64,000 nt of DNA from Rubricoccus marinus (GTDB lineage Bacteria; Bacteroidota; Rhodothermia; Rhodothermales; Rubricoccaceae), in contig NZ_MQWB01000001.1 of assembly GCF_002257665.1 (NCBI RefSeq), positions 618,502 through 682,501 on the forward strand, given 5' to 3'. Numbering within the stretch: the first letter of the stretch is position 1; each line of letters opens with the position of its first letter. The translations under genes and the position numbers were made by a program. This document shows positions 16,710-26,098 of this stretch, one piece after another. Under the pieces are notes generated by a model. That model was not told the origin of the DNA and made no database searches. It was given only the letters and a program-made list of their open reading frames with translations.

Positions 16710-16714
16710 GCAAC

Positions 16715-18103
16715 ATGAACATCGCAGTCGTCGGCACCGGATACGTTGGCCTCGTCGGAGGCACCTGCTTCGCCGAAATGGGCAACCAGGTCATTTGCGT
16801 CGACATCGACGAGTCCAAGGTCGCCAAGCTCCAGAGCGGGACCGTGACCATCTACGAGCCCGGCCTGGAGGTCTATTTCGACCGCGGCATCCGCGAGAAC
16901 CGCCTCTCGTTTACGACCGACCTCGCGGAGGCATTGGAGCCCGCCGACGTCGTCTTCCTCGCGCTCCCCACGCCGCCCGCCGAGGACGGCAGCGCCGACC
17001 TCCAGTACGTGCTCGGCGTCGCCGACGACATCGGCAAGCTGCTCGCCGCCAACCCGGATTGGGGCTACAAGGTGCTCGTCGACAAGAGCACGGTCCCCGT
17101 CGGCACCGCCCGCCGCGTGATCGAGGCCGTCGAGGCGCACGGCCTGAAGGCCGGCGAGCACTTCGACGTGGTGAGCAACCCCGAATTCCTGCGCGAGGGC
17201 GTCGCCGTAGAGGACTTCATGAAGCCCGAGCGCGTCGTGATCGGGACCGACTCCGAGCGCGCAGGCGAGATCATGACGCGGCTCTACGAGCCGTTCGTCC
17301 GTTCCGGCAACCCCATCATCGTGATGGACGAGGAGAGCGCCGAGATGACGAAGTACGCGGCCAACTCGCTGCTCGCGACCAAGATCACGTTCATGAACGA
17401 GATCGCGAACCTCTGCGACTTGGTCGGCGCCGACGTGGACAAGGTCCGCCGCGGGATTGGGACCGATAGCCGCATCGGCTCCAAGTTCCTCTACGCCGGG
17501 ATCGGCTTTGGCGGCTCCTGCTTCCCGAAGGACGTGCAGGCGCTCCACCGCACGGCGCGAGAGGAGGGCTACGAGTTCCGCATGCTCCAGGCCGTCCTCG
17601 ACGTGAACGACGACCAGAAAACGGTTCTCGTCCCGCGCATCACCGCTGCGCTCGGCGGCGAGGACCTGACGGGCAAAACCATCGGCATCTGGGGGCTCGC
17701 CTTCAAGCCGCACACCGACGACGTCCGCGAGGCTCCGGCCCACGTCGTGATCCGCGAGCTCGTCGCCAGAGGCGCCTCCGTCCAAGCATTCGACCCGGAG
17801 GCCGTCGAGACGACGCAGGCCGCTTTTGAGCACACGCCGCTCGAAGGCCCTGGGAGCCTCACCTACTCCGAGAGCGCCTATGCCGCCGCCTCTGGCGCCG
17901 ACGCCCTCGTCGTCGCAACCGAGTGGCCGGAGTTCCGCCGCCCCGACCTGGATCGCGTACGCGAGAGCATGAAGCAGCCGCTCGTCTTCGACGGCCGCAA
18001 CGTGTTCGACTCGAAGCGCATGGCCGAGCTCGGCTTTACCTACTCGTCCATCGGCCGGCCCTCGTACGAGGCGGCAACGGTCGAGCGCGGCGCGACCGCC
18101 TAG
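16715..18103 (+). CDS. ugd: UDP-glucose/GDP-mannose dehydrogenase family protein, probably UDP-glucose 6-dehydrogenase
   Basis: Oxidises a UDP-sugar to the UDP-uronic acid with two NAD+. The N-terminal Rossmann motif IAVVGTGYVGLVGGTCFAE, central helix NEIANLCDLVGAD and catalytic Cys in GFGGSCFPKD are visible; the C-terminal domain has GLAFKPHTDDVREAP and ATEWPEFR. Length 462 residues. UDP-glucose specificity is inferred from the next gene, a UDP-glucuronate decarboxylase; UDP-GlcNAc dehydrogenase activity cannot be excluded given the Wlb-like genes at 30-34 kb. No Shine-Dalgarno is seen; a promoter box lies 13 bases upstream. Confidence 0.93.
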   Translation: MNIAVVGTGYVGLVGGTCFAEMGNQVICVDIDESKVAKLQSGTVTIYEPGLEVYFDRGIRENRLSFTTDLAEALEPADVVFLALPTPPAEDGSADLQYVLGVADDIGKLLAANPDWGYKVLVDKSTVPVGTARRVIEAVEAHGLKAGEHFDVVSNPEFLREGVAVEDFMKPERVVIGTDSERAGEIMTRLYEPFVRSGNPIIVMDEESAEMTKYAANSLLATKITFMNEIANLCDLVGADVDKVRRGIGTDSRIGSKFLYAGIGFGGSCFPKDVQALHRTAREEGYEFRMLQAVLDVNDDQKTVLVPRITAALGGEDLTGKTIGIWGLAFKPHTDDVREAPAHVVIRELVARGASVQAFDPEAVETTQAAFEHTPLEGPGSLTYSESAYAAASGADALVVATEWPEFRRPDLDRVRESMKQPLVFDGRNVFDSKRMAELGFTYSSIGRPSYEAATVERGATA

Positions 18104-18105
18104 TT

Positions 18106-18126
18106 CGTACCGCGTACTGCGTAAGG
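18106..18126. repeat. heptanucleotide tandem repeat CGTA-type
   Basis: Three units CGTACCG, CGTACTG, CGTAAGG directly after the ugd stop. Each unit shares CGTA and the 7-base period with other arrays nearby, though sequence differs. Confidence 0.65.
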
Positions 18127-18241
18127 GTGCGCGTAGGCTCCGTCCTGCGCGCCTGATCGTCCGGTCCCGAGGATCGGCTCTGTTCTCGCGCAGGACCCTG
18201 AGCCGATCTCCCTTTCGCATCCCGCACCACGCAGCACTCCT

Positions 18242-19180
<939 letters not shown>

Positions 19181-19197
19181 CGCTGGCAGGAGGGGGG

Positions 19198-19218
19198 CAG
19201 TAGGGAGTAGCCAGTAGC
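19198..19218. repeat. heptanucleotide tandem repeat GTAG-type
   Basis: Three 7-base units CAGTAGG, GAGTAGC, CAGTAGC in the gap after the UDP-glucuronate decarboxylase gene. A decamer copy and a palindromic decamer pair (19273-19290) follow. Confidence 0.65.
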
Positions 19219-19272
19219 AGACACGCCTGCGTCAGAGGCCTCTGGCGTAGACGTCGCGCCGCTCTAGTCCGC

Positions 19273-19290
19273 GCCTCTGGCGCCAGAGGC
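19273..19290. repeat. inverted decamer pair GCCTCTGGCGCCAGAGGC
   Basis: Perfect 18-base palindrome in the gap between the decarboxylase gene and cysQ, about 95 bases before the cysQ start. Confidence 0.6.
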
Positions 19291-19384
19291 GGATACCATT
19301 CTGCCACTGGCGACGGGCCCACCCCACTGGCTCCGCATCCCTCCAACCCGCACCCCGCCGCGCCAGCGGCCATCCCTCTCCCCA

Positions 19385-20185
19385 ATGCTCGAACTCGCCC
19401 TTAAGGCCGCCCGCGCAGGCGGCGACGCCATCCTGCCCTTTGTCAGCCAACCCATCCCGACCGAGTACAAGTCGGACGACTCGCCGCTGACGCAGGCCGA
19501 CCTCGCCAGCCATCACGCGATCGTCGCGATCCTGGAGGCCGAGACGCCCGAGATCCCGATCCTCTCCGAAGAGGGCGACCCGCAGAACGTGGACCGCAGC
19601 GGCTGGACCCGCTTCTGGTGCATCGACCCGCTCGACGGGACCAAGGAGTTCGTTAAGGGCTCGGGCGAGTTCACGGTCAACGTGGCGCTGATCGAAAGCG
19701 GCGTGCCGACGATGGGTGTGGTCCACGTGCCGGTCAAAAATGTGACCTATCTCGGGGACGCCTCTGGCGCCTTCAAGGAGGAGAACGGGTCGCGCCGCAC
19801 GATGAGCACGCGCCCGGCGCCAGAGGCTGCGCTAACGGTCGTTGCCTCTCGCGACCACGCCGGACCCGAGATCGCGGCGTGCATCGAGCGCATCGAAGCG
19901 GACGGACGCGCGGTGGAGGCGACCAGCATGGGCTCGTCGCTCAAGTTCTGCCTCGTCGCCGAGGGCGCCGCCGACTTTTACCCGCGCACGGGCCCCACGA
20001 TGGAGTGGGACACCGCCGCCGCGCACGCCGTGTTGAACGCCGCGGGCGGTCGCCTCGTCGCGCTCAAAGGCGAGCACAAGGGCGAGGCGCTCCCCTACAA
20101 CCGCGCCAACCTGCTCAACCCGCCCGTGGTGGCGTGGGGTGACCCGAGCCTGGAGTGGGAGGCGTGGCTCGACGGGCTGGTTTAG
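19385..20185 (+). CDS. cysQ: 3'(2'),5'-bisphosphate nucleotidase CysQ
   Basis: Hydrolyses PAP to AMP, removing the by-product of PAPS use by sulfotransferases or PAPS reductase. Inositol monophosphatase fold: DSPLTQADLASH, ILSEEGD, the metal-binding WCIDPLDGTKEFVKG, GVVHVP, SMGSSLKFCLVAEGAADFYPR and TMEWDTAAAHAVL. Length 266 residues is typical. Next to a SLC13 transporter, cysD and cysN/C, it completes a PAPS supply and recycling set. Confidence 0.94.
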   Translation: MLELALKAARAGGDAILPFVSQPIPTEYKSDDSPLTQADLASHHAIVAILEAETPEIPILSEEGDPQNVDRSGWTRFWCIDPLDGTKEFVKGSGEFTVNVALIESGVPTMGVVHVPVKNVTYLGDASGAFKEENGSRRTMSTRPAPEAALTVVASRDHAGPEIAACIERIEADGRAVEATSMGSSLKFCLVAEGAADFYPRTGPTMEWDTAAAHAVLNAAGGRLVALKGEHKGEALPYNRANLLNPPVVAWGDPSLEWEAWLDGLV

Positions 20186-20340
20186 AGCCTCTGGCGCATC
20201 AGAGTTGTTCGGCGCCGGTATTAGGTGTTCGCCAGGGACCTCACCGCGCTTCCTTCCAGCGCCAGAGGCAGATTCTCCACGAGGCCACTGCGAGAACCGA
20301 CCTCTAGCGGTAGGCTTGCGCCTCCCTCCCCCGCAACGTT

Positions 20341-22098
20341 TTGTCTCTCGGCTGGACCGCCTGGTACACGCTCGCCGTTCTCGTCCTGATGGTCGTGGGG
20401 TTGGTGCGGTCGTGGGCGCGGACGGATCTCGTCCTGCTTGGCTCGCTCGGGCTCCTGCTGATCGCGGGCGTGCTTTCGCCAGAGGATGCTTTTGCGGGGT
20501 TTGCCAACCCGGCGGTGATTGCGATTGGAGCCCTCTTCGTCGTCGCTGCTGGTGTTGACCGGACAGGAGCGCTTGGGTTCGTGGACGGGCTTCTACGCCC
20601 ACGGAGCGCGAGCAAGGGGGCGGCCGTCGTCCGGCTGTTCGTCCCGACGGCAGTGCTTTCAGGGGTTCTGAACAACACCCCGGTCGTGGCGATGCTGATT
20701 CCTCGCATTCAGGCGTGGGCGCGAGAGAGAGGGATTCCAGCTTCCAAGTTGCTCATCCCCCTTTCGACGGCCGCGATTGTTGGCGGCTGGCTCACGTTGA
20801 TTGGCACAAGCACGAACGTCGTAGTGCACGGCCTGATGCAGGCAGAGGGACTCGATGGCTTCTCCTTCTTCGACCTCACGTACATCGGAGTCCCGGCCGT
20901 TCTCGCCGTCGGTGCCTACTACGCGCTTATCGGACACCGTCTCCTGCCCAATCGGGATGGAGCCGGCGGCGCCCCCCGGCAGGATTACCGATTCGAACTC
21001 CTTGTCTCGCCTGAGGCCTCTTGGCTGGGGCAAACCGTCGAGGAGGCCGGGCTCCGTATGCTCGGTGACGCTTTCCTCTCGCGCATCCGGCGCGGAGATT
21101 CCGTTTTTGGTGCCTCCCCTGAGACGCCACTAGAGGCAGGAGACGTGCTGGAGTTCGCAGGGGACGCGCAGGCGCATGACGCGCTACTCGCGCGCCCCGG
21201 CCTCTTGCGGAAGGCGCCAACGGTTGGAGACGGCTCAGAGGCGGATCTCCCGCTCTTCGAAGTCGTCGTCGCGCCGGGATCTCGACTGGAGGGCAAGACA
21301 CTCAAGAGCGCCGATTTTCGGGAGCGGTACGGCGGCGTCGTTCTCGCTATCCGGCGGCGTGATGGCCAGGTAGAAGGTGGTCTCGGAAACGTCTTTCTTC
21401 GCGCGGGAGACCTGTTGCTGGTCGAGGGCAAGGGGGCGCTCCAGAACCGGCTCTCGGTGCAGTCGCAGGATTTCGCTCTCGTCGCGCCGATCGACACGCT
21501 GCGCCCGATCACGAGCCGGGCGCCTATCGCGCTCGCTATCCTGTTTGGCATGATCGGGCTCGTGGCCTTTGGCTTACTGCCTCTGGCGTCCGCTGCGTTT
21601 GCCGCCGCGCTCGGGATGGTGGTCACGGGGTGTCTGCGTGGCCCTAGCGTACTCCGCGCGATGGATGGTCCTGTGCTGCTCGTCATCGGGGCCGCGCTCG
21701 GGATCGGCCACGCTGTTGAGGTGACCGGGCTCGCAGGTGTCGCCGCCAGAGGCGTGGAGCTCATTGGGGCGTGGGGCGGACCTGTAGGCGCACTCATCGC
21801 GGTCTACGTTGTAAGCAACCTTCTGGCAGAACTAGTGACGAACAAGGCCTCAGCAGCATTAATGGTGCCCGTTGCGTTAGCGGTCGCGGCAGATCTCGGG
21901 GCAGACCCGGTCGGCTTCTGCATTGCTGTGGCTGTGGGCAGCGCGGCCAGCTTCCTGACGCCCATCGGGTACCAAACGAACCTGATGGTGATGTCAGCGG
22001 GCGGCTACAAGTACACCGACTTCACGCGCGCTGGCGCGCCGGTGAGTCTCATCGTGGCCGTGGTCACCATTACGGTCTGTTCACTCGTATGGCTATAG
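20341..22098 (+). CDS. SLC13-family permease with two TrkA-C domains, probable sulfate transporter
   Basis: Membrane transporter of 585 residues. The N-terminal half has the NNTPVVAMLIP re-entrant signature and LTLIGTSTNVVVHGL; two RCK/TrkA-C domains occupy about residues 215-380 (VEEAGLRMLGDAFLSRIRR, LEGKTLKSADFRERYGGVV); the second transport half has LLAELVTNKASAALMVP and FLTPIGYQTNLMVM. This arrangement is that of CysZ-independent sulfate transporters such as SAC1/SLT-like proteins. Sulfate as substrate is inferred from cysQ upstream and cysDNC downstream. The start is TTG at 20341, just before the first membrane segment; start uncertain. Confidence 0.88.
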   Translation: MSLGWTAWYTLAVLVLMVVGLVRSWARTDLVLLGSLGLLLIAGVLSPEDAFAGFANPAVIAIGALFVVAAGVDRTGALGFVDGLLRPRSASKGAAVVRLFVPTAVLSGVLNNTPVVAMLIPRIQAWARERGIPASKLLIPLSTAAIVGGWLTLIGTSTNVVVHGLMQAEGLDGFSFFDLTYIGVPAVLAVGAYYALIGHRLLPNRDGAGGAPRQDYRFELLVSPEASWLGQTVEEAGLRMLGDAFLSRIRRGDSVFGASPETPLEAGDVLEFAGDAQAHDALLARPGLLRKAPTVGDGSEADLPLFEVVVAPGSRLEGKTLKSADFRERYGGVVLAIRRRDGQVEGGLGNVFLRAGDLLLVEGKGALQNRLSVQSQDFALVAPIDTLRPITSRAPIALAILFGMIGLVAFGLLPLASAAFAAALGMVVTGCLRGPSVLRAMDGPVLLVIGAALGIGHAVEVTGLAGVAARGVELIGAWGGPVGALIAVYVVSNLLAELVTNKASAALMVPVALAVAADLGADPVGFCIAVAVGSAASFLTPIGYQTNLMVMSAGGYKYTDFTRAGAPVSLIVAVVTITVCSLVWL

Positions 22099-22292
22099 CG
22101 CTCTAGGCTTCTAGCACCGAGGCGTGGGGAGGTTATGGAGGCCTGGAAACCATCGTTAGAGACCCCAGGAGCTAATACGAGGCGTTGGTGAAGCTCATAT
22201 CCGATACGGGCCTGGGGTATAGCTTGGTCCTCGCACCAGAGGAACCAACCTCCGGTGACTTGGCAGACCTTCCGGACGACCCCCCAGCCGAT

Positions 22293-23210
22293 ATGGCGAC
22301 CGTCGAGACGACCTACCGCGACTCGCACCTTCGTGCTCTCGAAGCCGAGGCCATCTTCATCATGCGCGAGGTAGCCTCGCAGTTCGAGCGCCCCGTGCTC
22401 CTGTTCTCGGGCGGCAAGGACTCCATCGTGATGACCCACCTGGCGCGCAAGGCGTTTCACCCGGGCACGATCCCCTTCCCGCTTCTGCACGTCGACACCG
22501 GTCACAACTTCGACGAGACCATCGAATTCCGCGACTGGCTCGTTGAGGAGTTGGGTGTCCGGCTCGAAGTGGCGTCCGTGCAGGATGCCATCGATAAGGG
22601 TCGCGTGGTGGAGGAGACCGGCCCCGAGGCGTCCCGCAACGGTCTCCAGATTGTACCGCTGCTCGATGCCCTCCAGGAGCACCAGTACGACGCTGCCTTT
22701 GGCGGTGGCCGCCGCGACGAGGAAAAGGCCCGCGCCAAGGAGCGCTTCTTCTCCCACCGCGACCGCTTCGGACAGTGGGACCCGAAGAACCAGCGCCCGG
22801 AGCTGTGGCACCTCTACAACGGTCACAAAAACGTCGGCGAGCACTTCCGCGTCTTCCCGCTCTCCAACTGGACGGAGATGGATGTGTGGCAGTACATCGC
22901 GCTGGAGGACATCGCGATCCCGAACCTCTACTTCGCCCACGAGCGCGAGGTGTTCGAGCGCCGCGGGACGATCCTCGCCAAGACCGACTTCATGGAGCTG
23001 CTCCCCGGTGAGGAGCTTCGCAAGCAGACCATCCGCTTCCGCACGATTGGTGACGCGACCTGCACGGGTGCCGTCAGCAGCACGGCCGCCACGCTCCCGG
23101 AGATCATCCAGGAGGTCGCCGCCGCCCGCGAGACCGAGCGCGGGGGGCGCCACGACGACAAGCGCTCCGAGGCGGCCATGGAGGACCGCAAAAAGCAAGG
23201 CTATTTCTAG
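22293..23210 (+). CDS. cysD: sulfate adenylyltransferase subunit 2
   Basis: Small catalytic subunit of ATP sulfurylase, forming APS from ATP and sulfate with CysN. Features: HLRALEAEAIFIMREV, the PP-loop LLFSGGKDSIVM, LLHVDTGHNFDETIEFRD, AFGGGRRDEEKARAKER, FPLSNWTEMDVWQYIA and the C-terminal EAAMEDRKKQGYF. The ATG at 22293 gives 305 residues, matching the family; an in-frame start at 22185 adds 36 unusual residues. No decamer copies lie in the gene. It is followed by the CysN/C fusion. Confidence 0.95.
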   Translation: MATVETTYRDSHLRALEAEAIFIMREVASQFERPVLLFSGGKDSIVMTHLARKAFHPGTIPFPLLHVDTGHNFDETIEFRDWLVEELGVRLEVASVQDAIDKGRVVEETGPEASRNGLQIVPLLDALQEHQYDAAFGGGRRDEEKARAKERFFSHRDRFGQWDPKNQRPELWHLYNGHKNVGEHFRVFPLSNWTEMDVWQYIALEDIAIPNLYFAHEREVFERRGTILAKTDFMELLPGEELRKQTIRFRTIGDATCTGAVSSTAATLPEIIQEVAAARETERGGRHDDKRSEAAMEDRKKQGYF

Positions 23211-23218
23211 AGGGACGT

Positions 23219-23296
23219 GGGGACTGGGGATAGGGGACTGGCAACACGATCGCCGTCTCCCGTCTGCCAGTCCCTAGAACCCAACCCCTAGTCCCT
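23219..23296. repeat. inverted pair of heptanucleotide arrays
   Basis: Left array GGGGACT, GGGGATA, GGGGACT, GG (23219-23241) and right array CCAGTCC, CTAGAAC, CCAACCC, CTAGTCC (23267-23294) are imperfect reverse complements around a 23-base spacer. They fill most of the gap between cysD and cysN/C and could form a long hairpin in the mRNA. The unit type matches that inside the multicopper oxidase gene. Confidence 0.75.
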
Positions 23297-23314
23297 CAGA
23301 CTCAGACGACCGGA

Positions 23315-25288
23315 ATGACTACGAACGGAACGACCCCGCCAGAGGCCTCTGGCGACGCAGGCGACGACTACCTGGAGATGGACCTCCTGCGGTTTACCAC
23401 CGCAGGCTCGGTGGACGACGGCAAGAGCACCCTTATCGGGCGCCTGCTGTACGACACCAAGTCCATCTTCCAGGACCAGATGGACGCCGTCGAGGAGGCG
23501 AGCAAGTCGCGCGGGATGACGGATGACGACAGCATCCCCAACCTCGCGCTGCTGACCGACGGGCTCCGCGCCGAGCGCGAGCAGGGCATCACGATCGACG
23601 TGGCTTACCGCTACTTCGCGACGCCCAAGCGCAAGTTCATCATCGCCGACACGCCGGGGCACGTCCAGTACACCCGCAACATGGTCACCGGCGCGAGCAC
23701 GGCCGACCTCGCGGTGATCCTGATCGACGCCGCCAGAGGCGTGCAGACGCAGAGCAAGCGCCACGGCTTTATCGCCGCGCTCCTCGGCCTGCCGCACGTG
23801 GTCGTGTGCGTCAACAAGATGGACCTCGTGGGCTACTCCGAGAAGGTGTTCGAGGACATCGTGGACGAGTACACCGACTTCGCGGCGAAGCTGGACGTGA
23901 AGGACATCACCTTCATCCCCGTCAGCGCGCTCGTGGGCGACAACGTGGTCGACCGCAGCGACAAGATGCCGTGGTACGGCGGCTCGACGTTCCTGCACCA
24001 CCTGGAGAGCGTCAACGTCGCGGGCGACAAGAACCTGTGCGACTTCCGCTTCCCGGTCCAGACGGTTATCCGGCCCAACCAGAGCTTCCGCGGCTTCGCG
24101 GGCACGATCGCCTCTGGCGCGATCCGCCCCGGCGAGGAGGTGATGGCGCTGCCCGCCGGCACCAAGAGCAAGGTCAAGGAGATCACGACGTTCCAGGGCG
24201 ACCTGGCCGAGGCCCGCGCAGGCGAGGCGGTCGTAATCACGCTCGAAGACGAGATCGACGTCTCGCGCGGCGACATGCTCGTGCGGACGGGCAACACGCC
24301 GAGCGTAGGCAACAAGATCGAGGCGATGATGTGCTGGATGAGCGAGGAGCCTCTGGCGCGCGACCGGCACTACATCCTGCGCCACACGACCCGCGAGGTC
24401 AAGGCGTTCGTCGACGACATCCGCTACCGCGTCGACATCGACACGCTGCACCGGATGGACTCTGAGAGCCTCGCGCTCAACGAGATCGGCCGCGTGCTCG
24501 TGAGCACGGCGTCGCCGCTGTTCTACGACCGCTACAGCCTCAACAAGGAGACCGGCGCGTTCGTCCTCATCGACCCGTACTCCAACACGACGGTCGCAGC
24601 GGGCATGATCCGCGGCGAAGGCCAGGACGCCGACCGTGTCGCGGAAGCGGCGCAGCGGCTGGCGGGCATGGAGCGCAAGAAGTCGTCCAACGTGACGTGG
24701 GAGGGGCTCAACATCCCGCGCGAGGAGCGCGAGGCGAAGCAGACCCACAAGGCGGCCGCTCTCTGGTTCACGGGCCTCTCCGGCTCGGGCAAGACGACCG
24801 TCGCCCGCGAGGTGGAGAAGCAGCTCTTCGCCAGAGGCATCAAGACGATGCTGCTCGACGGCGATCAGGTGCGCCACGGCCTCTGCGGCGACCTCGGGTT
24901 CAGCCCGTCGGATCGCGCCGAGAACATCCGCCGCGTCGGCGAGGTCGCCCGTCTCTTCGTGGAGAGCGGCGCGCTCACGCTGTGCACCTTCGTCTCGCCC
25001 TACCGCGGCGACCGCGACTGGGTGCGCGAGCTGATGCCCGACGGCCGCTTCCTGGAGGTGTTTGTCGATGTAGACCTGGAGACCGCGAAGGCGCGCGACC
25101 CTAAGGGCCTCTACGCGAAGGTGGACGCTGGCGAGATCAAGAACTTCACCGGCATCAGCGCGCCGTACGAGGCGCCTGAGAACCCGGAGATGACGCTGAA
25201 CACGACCGACGCGACCGTCGAAGAGTCCGCCGCCGAGGTGATTCGTCAGTTGGAGGCCGCCGGGTTGATTCCGGCCTCTGGCGAGTAG
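23315..25288 (+). CDS. cysNC: bifunctional sulfate adenylyltransferase subunit 1 / APS kinase
   Basis: Fusion of CysN GTPase, which drives APS formation with CysD, and CysC kinase, which makes PAPS. The GTPase P-loop AGSVDDGKSTLIGR is near residue 30, followed by EREQGITIDVAYRYF, DTPGHVQYTRNMVTGAS and NKMDLV. The APS kinase P-loop GLSGSGKTT is near residue 485, with LLDGDQVRHGLCGDLGFS and ENIRRVGEVA. Length 657 residues matches NodQ-type fusions. A decamer pair encodes the disordered N-terminal TPPEASGDAG. PAPS could feed assimilation or polysaccharide sulfation; no PAPS reductase or sulfotransferase is in the window. Confidence 0.96.
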   Translation: MTTNGTTPPEASGDAGDDYLEMDLLRFTTAGSVDDGKSTLIGRLLYDTKSIFQDQMDAVEEASKSRGMTDDDSIPNLALLTDGLRAEREQGITIDVAYRYFATPKRKFIIADTPGHVQYTRNMVTGASTADLAVILIDAARGVQTQSKRHGFIAALLGLPHVVVCVNKMDLVGYSEKVFEDIVDEYTDFAAKLDVKDITFIPVSALVGDNVVDRSDKMPWYGGSTFLHHLESVNVAGDKNLCDFRFPVQTVIRPNQSFRGFAGTIASGAIRPGEEVMALPAGTKSKVKEITTFQGDLAEARAGEAVVITLEDEIDVSRGDMLVRTGNTPSVGNKIEAMMCWMSEEPLARDRHYILRHTTREVKAFVDDIRYRVDIDTLHRMDSESLALNEIGRVLVSTASPLFYDRYSLNKETGAFVLIDPYSNTTVAAGMIRGEGQDADRVAEAAQRLAGMERKKSSNVTWEGLNIPREEREAKQTHKAAALWFTGLSGSGKTTVAREVEKQLFARGIKTMLLDGDQVRHGLCGDLGFSPSDRAENIRRVGEVARLFVESGALTLCTFVSPYRGDRDWVRELMPDGRFLEVFVDVDLETAKARDPKGLYAKVDAGEIKNFTGISAPYEAPENPEMTLNTTDATVEESAAEVIRQLEAAGLIPASGE

Positions 25289-25312
25289 AGCGGTCGCCCA
25301 ACGTATGATCCT

Positions 25313-25340
25313 GGACGACGGACGACGGACGACGGACGAC
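25313..25340. repeat. heptanucleotide tandem repeat (GGACGAC)4
   Basis: Four exact copies of GGACGAC in the gap after cysN/C. A decamer palindrome (25346-25362) separates it from a second array at 25390-25414. Confidence 0.9.
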
Positions 25341-25389
25341 ATGCAGCCTCTGGCGCCAGAGGTCGGGCGTGTTCTGTCCGCGCGTCCGT

Positions 25390-25414
25390 GGTCTGTGGTC
25401 TGCGGTCTGCGGTC
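25390..25414. repeat. heptanucleotide tandem repeat GGTCTGY
   Basis: Units GGTCTGT, GGTCTGC, GGTCTGC and partial GGTC directly before the rfbC start codon. The array reads in frame with rfbC if the earlier GTG at 25388 is used, giving a repetitive leader, which argues for the later start. Confidence 0.85.
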
Positions 25415-25423
25415 CTCAACGCC

Positions 25424-25993
25424 GTGACCGTTCGCGACACCACCCTGCCCGGCGTGCTCCTCATCGAGCCCGCCGTCTACGGCGACGCCAGAGGCTTCTT
25501 CCTGGAGACCTTCGAGGCGTCGCGCTACGAGGCCGCTGGCGTGCCGACAGAGTGGGTGCAGACCAACCACAGCCGCAGCCGCGCGGGTACGCTGCGCGGG
25601 CTGCACACGCAGATCCAGAATCCCCAGGGTAAGCTCGTCCGCGTCGCCAGAGGCTCGGTCTACGATGTCGTTCTGGACCTGCGGCGCGGCTCGCCCACCT
25701 TCGGGCAGTGGGAGGCGCACGAACTGGACGACGAGTCCCACCGCCAGCTCTGGATCCCGCCCGGCCTCGCGCACGGCTTCTGCGTCGTCTCGCCAGAGGC
25801 CGACTTCGTCTACGCCTGCACCGCGCGCTACGACGCGAGCGACGAGGGCGGCGTGATCTGGAACGACCCGGACCTCGGCATCCCGTGGCCTGTGGCCGAC
25901 CCGCTGGTCTCGGAAAAGGACCAAAACCTGCCGCTACTGCGCGACCTCGGGATCAGCGATCTGCCTCTGGCGGGAAGTGAGGGCAACGTGTAA
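25424..25993 (+). CDS. rfbC: dTDP-4-dehydrorhamnose 3,5-epimerase
   Basis: Cupin epimerase of the dTDP-L-rhamnose pathway. Features: LPGVLLIEP, DARGFFLETF, the catalytic His region AGTLRGLHTQ, GSVYDVVLDLRRGSPTFGQW, the IPPGLAHGFCVV loop and the C-terminal IWNDPDLGIPWPV. The GTG at 25424 starts at MTVRDTTLPG and gives 189 residues, the usual length; the open frame starts 36 bases earlier inside a tandem repeat. rfbD lies at 28.3 kb; rfbA and rfbB are not obvious here, though the nucleotidyltransferase at 36.9 kb is RmlA-like. Confidence 0.94.
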   Translation: MTVRDTTLPGVLLIEPAVYGDARGFFLETFEASRYEAAGVPTEWVQTNHSRSRAGTLRGLHTQIQNPQGKLVRVARGSVYDVVLDLRRGSPTFGQWEAHELDDESHRQLWIPPGLAHGFCVVSPEADFVYACTARYDASDEGGVIWNDPDLGIPWPVADPLVSEKDQNLPLLRDLGISDLPLAGSEGNV

Positions 25994-26098
25994 ACGGCTC
26001 GCGAGACGTCGATGCTAGGGCCGGTCGCCAAGGCACCGGTGCGCGAGAGCGGTCCGGTGTCTTCGGCCTTATGTCCGGAGAGCGCAGCAGCGAAGGCG

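Larger units (their letters stand above)
16194..16714. other. divergent intergenic region with repeats
   Basis: This 521-base gap between the histidine kinase and ugd holds a decamer palindrome at 16452-16469, a near-palindromic pair around 16300, the heptanucleotide array at 16486-16523, another decamer pair near 16645 and a promoter-like box at 16702. No coding sequence is supported. Confidence 0.6.

Noticed and set aside
22150-22260. A tRNA-like string (GGGGTATAGCTTGGTCCTCGCACC) and possible riboswitch upstream of cysD
   Set aside because: The stretch resembles a tRNA D-arm only in part; no anticodon stem, T-arm or acceptor pairing could be built, and no known riboswitch core was recognised.
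23288-25924. An 878-codon minus-strand open frame opposite cysN/C
   Set aside because: It mirrors the CysN/C and RfbC genes and has His/Arg/Val-rich shadow composition.
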